64,000 nt of DNA from Tubiluchus corallicola (lineage: Eukaryota > Priapulida > Priapulimorpha > Priapulimorphida > Tubiluchidae), in assembly GCA_030141605.1 (NCBI GenBank), contig JAQGDQ010000200.1:248001-312000 (forward strand), in the 5' to 3' direction. Every line of letters begins with the position of its first letter. The first letter of the stretch is position 1. A model generated the notes under the pieces. The model was not told the DNA's origin. It saw only the letters and a program-made list of their open reading frames with translations, and did no database searches. This document shows positions 39,825-51,200 of the stretch, one piece after another. Made by a program: the position numbers and the translations under genes.

Positions 39825-40703
39825 TTACTGAGGCAGGAGATTGCGAGGACCAGAATGAACCGGAAGTGGTTCGACTCTAACTGGCTGATAGGCGACTCTG
39901 GGATTGCCCGACAACTGGTAGGTTGCTCCCTGCTCAGTTTTGCCTTCTCCGCTAGCTTGCTGCGTGTACGCTTGTGTGGCGTCCTGAGTAGCTGATCTAC
40001 TGGCCGTGAGTTCAATTCCGGCAGTTCCGCTTCCGCTTCCTTGTCTGTTGGCAGAGCTGGACTCCGACTGGCGGGCAAATCCGGAACTGTACTTGCTGCC
40101 GATAACCACTTGCTCGTCAAGTCCGGCATTGACTGCTTCTCGGGGAGCATTGGCGGCTGCATTGTTCCTCCAGGTGTTGAAGTCGAAAGCATCAAGAGCG
40201 ACATAGGCTCTGCCAAAGTTGTCAAAACCAAAAGCGCTGGCATCGATGTTAGCAAAGTTGTCAATGCTAAAGGTTCCTTGTCCAACGAATCTGTTTCCTC
40301 CAGTAACAACTACTGGACTCGTTCGCGCAACTGTAGCAGCTCCACTGTCAATGACACGTATGCCACTAAGACCGCCGCCAGTTGTAACAAACCTTCTGCC
40401 TCCTCCGCCAAGGAACTGCAGGCCACTTCTGCCGATTCCACTGCCTCCACCAGAGATGAATCGCGTGCCAGTTCCACCAAATCCACCAAATCTGCCTCCA
40501 CCAGAAATGAATCGCGTGCCAGTTCCGCCATACCTGCCTGCACCTGAGATGAATCGCGTGCCAATGCCGCCAGTCCTGCCTCCACCGTAGATGCCTCTGC
40601 CAGACCTATACGTTCTCAAGCCCAATATACCGCCTTCTCCACGGGCATCGCAAAGAACGCCGACAACACAACCCAGGAACACGAACGCAATGAGCTGGCG
40701 CAT
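39825..40703 (-). CDS. secreted Gly-rich protein with FGFDNFG / SGEGKTEQGA module (paralogue K)
   Basis: A 292-aa paralogue of the protein at 33363-34331. The signal peptide is MRQLIAFVFLGCVVGVLC. Residues 20-115 are Gly-rich with three GTRFISGGG-like repeats (about 48-87). Residues 147-180 carry FANIDASAFGFDNFGRAYVA and FDFNTWRN. Then come APREA, EQVVIGSKYSSGFARQ, SRSATQDATQAYTQ, SGEGKTEQGA and LPVHSGPRNLLPQ, where it ends without the Gly/Tyr tail of its sister. The Gly-rich N-terminal parts are not alignable, so the C-terminal module is what selection keeps. There is one coding exon; ATG at 40703 follows acceptor TTATACAG by one base. Leader exon and TATA box lie about 1 kb upstream, across an intron that holds a large foldback. 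The long open antisense frames here reflect Gly/Ser codon bias. Confidence 0.92.
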   Translation of the reverse strand: MRQLIAFVFLGCVVGVLCDARGEGGILGLRTYRSGRGIYGGGRTGGIGTRFISGAGRYGGTGTRFISGGGRFGGFGGTGTRFISGGGSGIGRSGLQFLGGGGRRFVTTGGGLSGIRVIDSGAATVARTSPVVVTGGNRFVGQGTFSIDNFANIDASAFGFDNFGRAYVALDAFDFNTWRNNAAANAPREAVNAGLDEQVVIGSKYSSGFARQSESSSANRQGSGSGTAGIELTASRSATQDATQAYTQQASGEGKTEQGATYQLSGNPRVAYQPVRVEPLPVHSGPRNLLPQ

Positions 40704-40704
40704 C

Positions 40705-41785
40705 CTGTATAATTACCAATAAAATCATTTTCTCTCTTTTTAAAATTACACTAGTGGAAGACAACTTTAATAAACTTTGTATATATATATATATATATAT
40801 ATAAGCAATTTCTAAACTAAAATGAGGCCTGCTTTATTTGTAAAGGTCATAAAACTATTACATTTCATTGATTGAAGCAATTCGTGTTTGTACAAAAACT
40901 AGAATTTACAATGTTTGTTTAAAAGTGAGTGAAAAGTGAGTGAGTCTTCCCGACAAAAGAGTACAAGGAGCCATGATGATAATCACGGCTGGCAGCCTAT
41001 GTTGTAGGAAAATTATCAACGTATCACGATCGTCATCAAATGTATATGATTAAAAATATAAATAAATAAATACATATATATATATATATATATACATAAA
41101 TATTTATTTATTTATATTTTTAATTATGTATATGTGAGGTGTGTACATACGTAATCATCGTGTATTGCATTTATACATAAATAACCAATTATGCTAGTAA
41201 TAATACTGCATCTTTTCGTTAATACAGTATGCAGTTTTTACCATAATTATCAAAATAATGGATCATATACATTTGATGACGATCGTGATACGTTGATAAT
41301 TTTCCTACAACATAGGCTGCCAGCCGTGATTATCATGGCTCCTTGTACTCTTTTGTCGGGAAGACTCACTCACTTTTAAACAAACATCATAAATTCTAGT
41401 TTTTGTACAAACATGAATTGCTTCAATCAATGAAATGTAATAGTTTTATGACCTTTACAAATAAAGCAGGCCTCATTTTAGTTTAGAAATTGCTTATAAG
41501 AATTCCATTTCTCTTATAATTGGAAAATACTTATATATCGGAAAATTCTGTTACAATACTTTAAATTGGAAAAACGTTTACTTGTGCTGTAAGTTTCAAT
41601 AAATTAACTCGAACAAAGTAAAACTAAACTATGCATCTCAGAAGTTCTTGAAATGTTTGCACGTTTACATAATATGACACAACTTAAAAATATTTTCGTA
41701 CCTGTTCCAATTTTTTGTCACACACAAACTTTGTCGTACACTGTCAAGCAAAAGGTGCAGACCACGCCCGCTGTCGTCTTTTATA
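40705..41785 (-). promoter_or_regulatory. TATA box, leader exon and intron of the gene at 39825-40703
   Basis: TATAAAA (41785-41779, minus) predicts a start near 41755. The leader exon ends at 41702 with donor GGAACAG|GTACG. The intron 41701-40705 contains the foldback at 40800-41498. Confidence 0.72.
40800..41498. mobile_element. large foldback element inside a leader intron
   Basis: Left arm 40800-41050 and right arm 41262-41498 are inverted copies, about 97% alike by eye. The left arm carries two small extra duplications (an extra AAGTGAGTGA and an extra GAT). The 211-base centre holds a second inverted repeat around a TA run (about 41051-41120). Transcription through it would give a hairpin RNA with a stem of about 235 bp. 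No reading frame of interest inside. Confidence 0.9.
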
Positions 41786-44534
41786 CCTTCTTTTCTCGCG
41801 TGATCAGTCAGGTAACGGAAAAATAACAGATACCTGTGTATCATCTATTAGCTTAAAAACAGGTAACAACTACCATAATGACAGATAGTTGTTGTGCAAT
41901 TAGAGAGCGGCCACATCATGAATCACAATCCCTCACAAAAACTTGAAGGTTAAATGCACTGAAAAATGTATTTTGGTACCTGGGGAAAAAGGATGCATTC
42001 TGAGACTATCTTTGACTTGTCTATCAAAGATACATCTTTGATAAGTTTGATTAATGTCCAAAAATGTGTTTAATTGTCCCAGCCAAATTTCTTGCTTTTT
42101 TAGCTCATTAGACAGTAATACTGCACCCTGTCAACAAGCATAATCTAACATTACCTTATTTTACATAAGTGAACTACATTAGCAACTTTAAAGCATGGTG
42201 ATTTGTGGTAGCAAAATTTCGGACCAAGTTTTTACCAGTTTAAAATTCTTCAGCTATATGTAAAAGTCGAAAAACCGAGACAACAAAAAACCAACGAAGA
42301 GGGGTTCAAAAATTCACGACACTAAAATACAGTCTGATAGTATCACACCCGAGCCACATGAGGTTTAAAGATTTCAAACAGAAAACTGCAGCAAAAGCTA
42401 TCTTTTCATCTTTCATTATTGTTAAATCCAAAAACGTGCCTGAGCAGATACAATAATTTTAGTCCTAAATGTTTTAGGCCTGATACTCCATTTAATTTTA
42501 CTATATCAGTATCATAGTAACAATTTTAGACAATATACAACTTCTCTATAACATTGAAGTCAACTTACAATAATGTATTGAATTATTTTGTCATGAAATT
42601 TGATCTTAGTTCTGTACTTTTTAATCTATATTGCACCAGTCGTTCAGACTAATACACATCTTCTGTTTTACATAGTGTTTGTCAGATTACATGTTTTGTT
42701 TTCGTGTCCAGTGACTGGGATGTGTGTATTTTTTTATTTGTAACAAATAAAATGATTTTGTACTACTAATGGAAACTACTCTTTATTCGTCTTTGTAACT
42801 ATGATTAATTCCCTCTTACAGCATACGACATGGGACGATTATAGGGTTATAGGTAAAAAATGAATCGTAAAATTAATGACAAATCTGAATCCCGCCCACG
42901 ATCTGACAGGCGTCTGCAGTCATAGGTGCCTCGTTTTCAATTAATTACATTGCACAGTAATTTGCAAGCAGAACATGCACAAAATTTTTGTATAATTCTT
43001 CAGTTTGGGGAGGCACAAAAACTCATGGCGGGTGGGCACAAAAATAAAAAACACAAAGCAAGTTTCACCACTGCGTTACTTTCACTGCCACAGTGACTCT
43101 GCAGTAAACCGTCATCTTGAAAACGTTTTCGAAGGCCCAGGGCAAAATGGTTAAAAAGTAATTTGTAAAAATGCGCCGACAACGCGACAATGTTATATAG
43201 CAATACTGTCACGATATTTTTCTTATTTTTTTAACATTGGAAGAATATCATCAGAATATTGCCTCCATATTCTTTAGTATTGAAAGAGCATTATTACTTT
43301 GTCAGCACGTTCAACGATATTTTTTAATGTTGAAAGAGCATTGTCTTGGAGACTCTGGTGCCAATGTGGGTAATACAAGCAGTCTTCTCTTCCTTTGTTT
43401 AAAAAATAATTTCGTTAAGTATTGTAACAAAAAGTGGAATAACTTGTTGGATAAAAAATTGCACTGCGGCAGATGTCGTGGACTGTCTGATCTTGGTGTT
43501 GAAATTATTGTAATTTTATTTAAATACCGGCAATATTAATTTTACGTTATCATTACAGTATTAGTGTTTCGGCGCAAAGTAAAAACACTGCGTTGATATT
43601 CCAGTAGGTAAAAGAGAGGTCCGCACAGCAAATATGGCGCTTAGGCTCAAAACAGCTTCATTATACAAGTAAGACTTAATGAACTATGCAGATTAATATT
43701 CCACTCTTTGGCACTCTATTTTTCAGTCTATTTCGAAATTTCATCTACATCAGATTTTCGTTTTTTTTGGTAATTTTGTGTTGCACTCTTGATTTCACAA
43801 ATAAAATTAACAAACACAGGTTGAAAACAAAGCTGAAATAATACTGAGAAAGAGTAAAGCTGCGTTAAATGAGAAAAAACGTCCTACCATGACTAATACT
43901 GTCATTATTTATTTTTCACTGACACGACCCCAGTTTGCCCCCTAAATACCCTTCATCAAATTAAGAAAAGTTACAAGGCTTATTCAGCTTTTTATTGGCT
44001 ACAAAGAGCCATATAAACACATATTTAAGTCATTTTAACGACCCATTACCTACTTTGACAACTGCATGGCAACATAAGACATACAATACTAGAGGACACG
44101 TATACACGACATTTTGCAAATTTTTCCAAACATAACCCAAAACTGCTGATGGCAAGGCCATCTTCTTACCGCAAAATGTTAAAGGAAACAGAGATAAGCA
44201 TGTTCGCAAACGTAGTAGTTTTGCTAAGTACGTGTTACACCTACAACAACGTAACTAATGTCGATTATTTTAAAACTATTCCGCAGTGTCCGTTACATAA
44301 TTATTTGCAGAAAATGTGATTTAATTACAATAGTTTTACCAATGCAATGACAGCTAGTCTTACAACTAATTTAAAAGAAATAATCATGGCGATGATTTAT
44401 TGGACACACCTGCAAAACAATTGCCCAAAATAGAATGACTCGTGTAAATTACCTTTAGTGACGTATGACAGGTATATAATTGCAGTAAAGACATATATTA
44501 TGCCAATTGCTTATCTTCGGTCAGATTCATCTTC

Positions 44535-44720
44535 ATGTGCTCAGTTGTTCTGGGTAAATGCCATGCAAATTACGACTATGGCTACGGCAAAATATCTACA
44601 GGCGTTTACATAAATGCCAAGCAATTACGACTACGACTACGGCAAAATATCTACAGGCGTTTACATATTATAAGTTTTTCTTATAACATGTCGCTTCGAA
44701 AACTATTCAATGAGTTATAA
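44535..44720 (+). CDS. possible small Tyr-containing ORF, low confidence
   Basis: GTATATAAT at about 44472 could be a TATA box, and this 61-codon frame starts about 60 bases downstream. Its first part reads CHANYDYGYGKISTGVYIN. The DNA for that segment is then repeated, but because the unit is not a multiple of three the second copy is read in another frame and becomes Arg/Leu-rich. It may be the relic of a small Tyr/Gly gene broken by a duplication, or chance. I have no family for it. Confidence 0.2.
   Translation: MCSVVLGKCHANYDYGYGKISTGVYINAKQLRLRLRQNIYRRLHIISFSYNMSLRKLFNEL
44556..44666. repeat. two tandem copies of about 55 bp
   Basis: AAATGCCA-GCAA-TTACGACTA followed by CGGCAAAATATCTACAGGCG and TTTACAT occurs twice in direct succession with few differences. 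Confidence 0.9.
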
Positions 44721-46403
44721 GCAGCATCAGAAACTTATGTTACATTATATTAAAATTGAAATTATAAAATTATTAAAAAGTGAAATAAGGACTTTGAAGT
44801 TAATATGTCCAATACTTCAATTGTCTATTAATTATCATAATTTAAAGGCAATAAAAGCTAGTAAAAGTTGACATTTTGCTTAAAAGAGTAAAGGTGTACA
44901 AAATATAAATAGTAATTTAAAAAATTCTTTACATCATAAAAAAATTATAATTGTAATATACAAATACCTGTACACATGCTTGGGTAAAAACAGGAACGTT
45001 ACGCCGAGGTTAAATATTGCCGCATTCGTTTTGTTAAAAACACATTTGCTTTAGTTAATTGATCGGATCAAATATTATGTTTGGAACATAATATTGTCTA
45101 TTTTGATGTATTACGCAGAAAAGCCTGTATTATATATTTTACTGAGATGTAGATTTTTAAAAGGTAACAATGTTATTATGAAGAAAATTGTGCGTAATGA
45201 TGCCAACCAGAGTATTGTCTATTTCAGTATAATATCGATTGCTTACGTATAAATTTGCGTACTACTATTACTTGCTAACGTATTCATAATATAATATAAT
45301 AACGTATAGCATATTTAATCGACTTTTAGGGCATGCTTAGCTTTATATTTTCTTAAAATTTAATTATTTTAGTTTATTTTGGTGGCACTAATAAATAAAT
45401 AGAACAAATATTTTAGTTTAATTTGTGTATATCTTCTTTGCGTATTTATTTTTATGGTCATCATGTTTGGATTAAGGAACAAAATAAAATAAATAAGAAA
45501 TAAACTGAAGTTATTTGTTATAATGCTTGCGTCATTTTTTCGTTTATTGTATAAAACGTATAATAAACACGTTTTGGTATGAGCGCCTCCTGTCAACTCA
45601 TAATCGTTCCCAGTCTTTTTATAACCACTTCTTGTGCACTTAACCCAACGTTTATTTCTACATTTGTTAGCGTTTTTGCTTTCTTCAGATGTAAATAGCT
45701 TAAAATGTGTCAGGTTCCCGACGCCCTTCAAGGTACCATGTTTCTGAACTTTGTAAACTTAATCACTGGCGAATGAGCGAGGTCTATGCAATCTGTGCCG
45801 AGGCATATATGCGCGTGAGCCCACGTAGTATTTTAATTTCAACCGTCCCGTCACGAAACGTCCATATCTTAGTGAAGATCGTTTGATATTATCATTCCAA
45901 TTCTTAGTTTTCAGTATTACTCATTATTACTACAACAATTTCTACAAAACACACTTTCACTAAGAATCAATCTAGTAACATGTTTAAAATTCAACTGTTC
46001 ATTATTAATTCCAATGATTATTAACGTTAACAGCCCTCTCTGTCTAAACTTTATAAGAACCACCTACATGTATAATTCGACACCTCGCTACATACTTTCT
46101 CCTAGCACGCGTTATAGGGCCTACTTAACTACATCTCGTCATGCTCCTCATGCTAAATAATAAATAATTCTGCTTAGTATTAATTACATGTAACTAAAAT
46201 CGGGGTTCTAACTCATTGCTTTTTAACCTCCGCCTAAATTTAATTGATTTTAAATTATAGATAAAAGCTACCGCTATGAAAAAAGGAAGAGTAGAATAAG
46301 TTTAAATTAAATTTAATAAACGCACTTTAAAAGTATTATTAGCAGGCTAGCATTAATTCAATAAATCACCTGGAACAACGTACAGCTCACTATATAATTT
46401 TGT

Positions 46404-46481
46404 AGTTAATTTTTCCATGAAATTTATTTTTGTTTCATAGTGTACTATGAAATAAAAATAAATTTCATAGAAAAATTAACT
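46404..46481. repeat. near-perfect 37-bp hairpin
   Basis: AGTTAATTTTTCCATGAAAT and the following TTATTTTTGTTTCATAG pair with the downstream CTATGAAATAAAAATAAATT and TCATAGAAAAATTAACT across a 4-base loop (TGTA), with one or two mismatches. Confidence 0.9.
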
Positions 46482-46828
46482 ATTTTATTTAACGTCAAAA
46501 TTTGACAAAATTACAAAAAAGAAAAGCTATACATAACGTTAACCACTTACAAGGTAGTGAAACACTAATTAACAAAAACCAGCTTTAAGAAATTAAGGCT
46601 TTCAATTTATCAAACACGCAGGTAAACATAAACAAGTAAAAACACCTCAAGGTGAAGTAAAAAAAAGTTGCAAGCGAAAAGCGGTAATTACATACCTGTC
46701 AAAATTCACTCGTGTGGCAATGTACGTATGTGGTTTACAAAAAAGTTCTGGGGGTTACAGTTTGGCCAAAGTAGTATGGCCGAGCATAAAATGTAACATA
46801 TTTCGACATACTTTTCATTTGCTTTTTT

Positions 46829-46894
46829 TGGATTTGAACCAAGGACTGAGGGACACTAGATCACGGTACAACTCTAATAGCTGAACCATTCCCA
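46829..46894 (-). mobile_element. tRNA-like SINE head
   Basis: Reading minus, TGGTTCAGCTATTAGAGTTG resembles box A and TTGGTTCAAATCCA is a near-consensus box B about 40 bases later. The arms do not form a full cloverleaf. Confidence 0.5.
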
Positions 46895-46999
46895 TATTTC
46901 CAAGTGTTAGTTTTATTTAGATAATATTTTAAGAGTAATTATTGACTATCAACTTACAATCAAACTTGACTGAAAGAAACAAAATGTTAAAAAATCGCC

Positions 47000-47070
47000 C
47001 TGAATCTGGATTTGAACTGGGACAATTCAATTACAAGTCCAATGCTATGACTACAACGCGAAGTCCTTTG
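47000..47070 (-). mobile_element. tRNA-like SINE head
   Basis: Reading minus, GTAGTCATAGCATTGGACTT is followed by CCCAGTTCAAATCCAG, a near-consensus box B, with tRNA-like spacing. It lies some 100 bases from another such head, so the region is a SINE graveyard. Confidence 0.5.
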
Positions 47071-48265
47071 TGGCAGGTTTTAATTCAATCCTTATAGCTT
47101 ACCAAACAATCAACATTTCCAATTATCAGTCAATTCATGCTACAGTTATTAATAATAGTATTAGGTTTATTGTAAAAAATTGCATTCTGTAATGATCAGC
47201 GGGTAATTAGTTAATTGATTTGAACTGAAAGTAAGATTATATAAAATAACAGAAGAAAACAAAGACGCACCTAAAATGCCCCCTGCCCATTATAATAATC
47301 AATTAAAATCAATACATTTCACTGAAAATGATAACCTACAAGTATTGCTGCTTCAAAATCACTTGATGCATTTACTCTGGTAAATTACCATTGAACAAGC
47401 AGTACTCTAGTAACAAAGAGAAAGGCTATAAGCAAACACTGTCAGTTTTACACTGGATCAGTAACATTAGTTTAGTCCCATCTTGCGGCCTTTGGCACCA
47501 GGCAAGACGTTAATTAACTGCAAGCGAATAAGCTAAATATGGATTCTATTGTTACTAGAGAAGATTAGAAGACAAAGATTTTTCTTTTGTGAGACCCCTG
47601 GTCTGAACAAGACACTATACTGAATGGCAGTGCTCAGTGATCATGGCTGCATGATGCTTTGTAATTTGCATATTATACATATAGTGTAAATAATGTATCA
47701 AAAACTAGTGACAAAAACAAAAACAATAATGGATTTCATTATAAATTTCTTTTTATTAAATATGTTTTTTGCAATTACTTGATTATACATAGCAATTGCC
47801 CAACTATGAAAATTCTTATTCATATATTACAAAATGGATCATTGCTATCTGCTACAGTAAAATTCTTTACAAATTACAATATTAATAGTTGGTAAGCTTT
47901 TCAGAATTTCCTAAAATACAACAGCCCTAGTTCTCACAGTTTAAAAATTGGAATCACATGATACTGATATTAAAATCACTGACAAATGACATAATCAATA
48001 AATCAATAAATAGTATTTTGTACAGTGTACATTCACAAAAACCACTTTATTCTGCAAACTGCATTACCCCATTTAGGTTTCCAGTCAGCAACATCTGACT
48101 CAGATCTATGTAGAAACAGACTAATCGCTGATCGAAAAGTCTCTAATCACCGATTGATAAATCTAATCTCCAGGAGCCTCTCAAAACGATTGCTTCTCTT
48201 TTTACTCTGAAAACACACATTGGTATTTGGTGTTTTCTGGTTTAGTGTTGATTTAAGGTTCTGGT
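47071..48265. other. 3' flank of IVD
   Basis: No gene. A minus-strand AATAAA (plus TTTATT at 48046-48051) about 215 bases after the IVD stop is a plausible polyadenylation signal. Confidence 0.5.
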
Positions 48266-51200
48266 CTAAGAATAGTGTTGATTTATGGCTCTACCAATCA
48301 CTAGCCTTCTTACTTCACTTGTTCCAGCCCCAATTTCATAGAGTTTAGCATCACGCACAAGTCGTCCAGTTGGATAATCATTGATGTAGCCATTACCACC
48401 TGAAATAGGACAAGACAATTGGTTTAAAACGGTCTAATATTATATAATAATTATTGCACAACATTCAAACAAGCATATTAATGCAGCAAGCTTATTATTG
48501 TTAACATCTTCAGAAAAAACTTCACAATTGTTCAGGTTTATTTCTGATACATACACTAAGTTTTTTTTAACACTGTTGACATAGTGTAGTACCAAACTTA
48601 GACAAACAAACTGTTTTTACAAGTTAGTACATTTAAGGTGATATTGCTAATGCCAAATTTGAAATCTATGAGCATTTAGGTTAAATTCATAGGGATGTGT
48701 TATAGTGTTTCAATGCATAATTCAATTGAGCTACATATGTCATTCAGTAAGATTGGTTTTTAATTTTGCATAGCATAGACTATATGAGACGAGTTTATTC
48801 CTACAGATATGATTCACTTATCCGATTTCATTTCGTCAAATTTGACTGCACAGACATGTGCTAGCTAGCGCATAACTAACAAGCACAATTAAAACAAGAT
48901 GTCTACATCGAGTTAGTTTCGACAACAGCGATGTACTAACTGGCACTAACAATTTTCTCATAAAAATTGGTTAGTAATCTAGGTGTAAAACAGGCAAGGA
49001 TCAAATGACTAGAAAGCATAGCTTACACTGTAAGAAGATAGAACTGATACTATAATTTTGTAGTTACACAGTTAACTAACATACACTGGCAATACTGATA
49101 CAAAAATGAATATAATATCTCTACCTAAAGCCTGCAAAGCTTGCAAGCAAACTTGTGTAGCTGCTTCTGCGGCATAGAGTATAACTCCAGCACAATCTTT
49201 GTTATTTATATGACCTTTATCAGCTGCTCGTGCAACATTATAGACGTACGACCGTGTAGCATTTAAGGTCGTATACATGTCCGCCATTTTTCCCTGCATC
49301 AACTGTAACACAAGTGACTTGAAAAAATTTACAACAGAAAATACAAGTCTATTTTACATTTGTAAGGCAATGCTTCACTAAATGGTTTATTGTGTAACAG
49401 ATTTTTTTATTTATACTTTGGCGGGAAAGCTGAAGTTCTAGTGCATCAATAGTAATACAGTAGTCGCCGCTTAATAGACTCGCGGTTGATAGACTCAATC
49501 GCCTAATTGACTCAAAAACGCCTGGAACGGGCCACTTCTATTCAAATACACGTAAAAACTATTGGCAAGTGACTCAAATAACTTTGCTTAATTGACAATA
49601 TTATTCCTTCACGTACTTAAAATAAGACATTTGTATGTGCCCAAACAGCCTTTCTTACTTTTATGTCATCTTTACTTCCCTTTTGTGCATTACATATGTA
49701 GAAACAATCATGTTAAGTGCCATTTTGTTTGTAAACAGGTACGTTTATCATGCGCTAATATTCTACCATAGCAGTTTTGCTTTAAATCTGTTACCCGTTT
49801 GCCCACTGCAATTAACCTTGTTACTCGGCACCACCAACTGCAGATCAAGCATGCCAAGTGCTAAATGTTTTACACACACGAGAACTTTGTGAGTGAACTT
49901 CTTCGAGAGAAAATGAAGCAGCCAACTTTGAAGGAATTTTTGTAATTTTTGCAAATAAACAGACTTGTGTGATTTAGAAAAATATACCTTTTAATTTATT
50001 ATTAATTCACTTCCCGTATTTTCCCGTGTATAAGAGACCCTTTTTTGCTCAGAATTTTCACTTTAAAAATAGGGGGTCTCTTATACATGGGAGTAAGTCT
50101 TTTCAATAAGATGCATAAATTGTGGCACTAATGATTTTAAAGAAATAAGTGCTCTACAACTGTTTTGCGTGTGGCGTTCGACTATGAAGCGGTTGTAAGC
50201 AATACAGGCATCGTGACACAGGCATTATCTCCTCGTTTTCTCTTTTCCTGTTACAGGTTTGCAGGTACGCACTTTAATATATACCAGTACTCTTTTTCTA
50301 CAACACATTAACTGGTTTTATTTTGTTTTCAGTACCGCACTGAGTTGAAAAAAGTTGTACTTTACCCTCTAAAAATGTCCGTCTGAAAAAACTTTTTTCC
50401 AGAATTTTTGCCTAAAAATTGAAGGGGTCTCTTATACACAAGGGTCTCTTATACACGGGAAAATACGGTATATAAATTAATATTTTAAAATATTTTTTCT
50501 AATCTTTAACCGCACAAAGAAATTTAGGCATTACTCGTTTCTAAAATGATTAAAAACCTTTGCAGTGCATAGTAAGCTGATGACTCATACTTCTATAACA
50601 GTAATACAACAATCACTGGTTAATAGGTTCAATCAGTTAATTGGGTCACAACACGTCAGTCCCAAAGTGAGTCTATTAAGTGGCGCCTACTGTACTATAA
50701 TACAGCAAGTGTTGCTGTCAGTAATTTATAAAGAATATATATCATAAAAAATCCTAGTAAACATGCTAAACATACTAGGTAAAGTACATTTATTGTCACA
50801 GCTTAATTTTCTGATATATTTGAATTGTATTTTGAAATACAGATGGCAGCTGAAAAGAGTTACCTGAAAAGTGCCAATTTTTTGACCAAATTGTTCCCTC
50901 TGATGGCAGTATTCAAAAGCGACATCACAAGCAGCTTGCATTAAACTGAAGAAAAAAATAACAGCATTTTTTTTCAAAATTTCATATCTAGCTAGTATGG
51001 CAGCATTAAAGCAAAGCAATCAAATTCAATATAATTTTAAGCTCCAGAAAATACATGTATCAGCCTGGGTTCAAAATCTGATTTTTAGATAATACTACAC
51101 AAACTAAGGGTGTAGACTACATCTCTATCTCTCGTACAATACTAAGGACTTAATAACCGCTGTTAGTTTGTACAGTTCCTCTAAGACTGATCTGAGAGAA

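Larger units (their letters stand above)
41786..46403. other. long gene-poor stretch
   Basis: No gene is supported. It includes a repeated TTTTTTAA(C/T)(A/G)TTG(A/G)AAGA word near 43220-43340 and the tandem duplication at 44556-44666. A frame at 43237-43539 has no recognisable domain. Confidence 0.45.

Noticed and set aside
43237-43539. 100-aa plus-strand frame
   Set aside because: No signal peptide, domain or splice support; it begins in a locally repeated TTTTTTAAC-type word.
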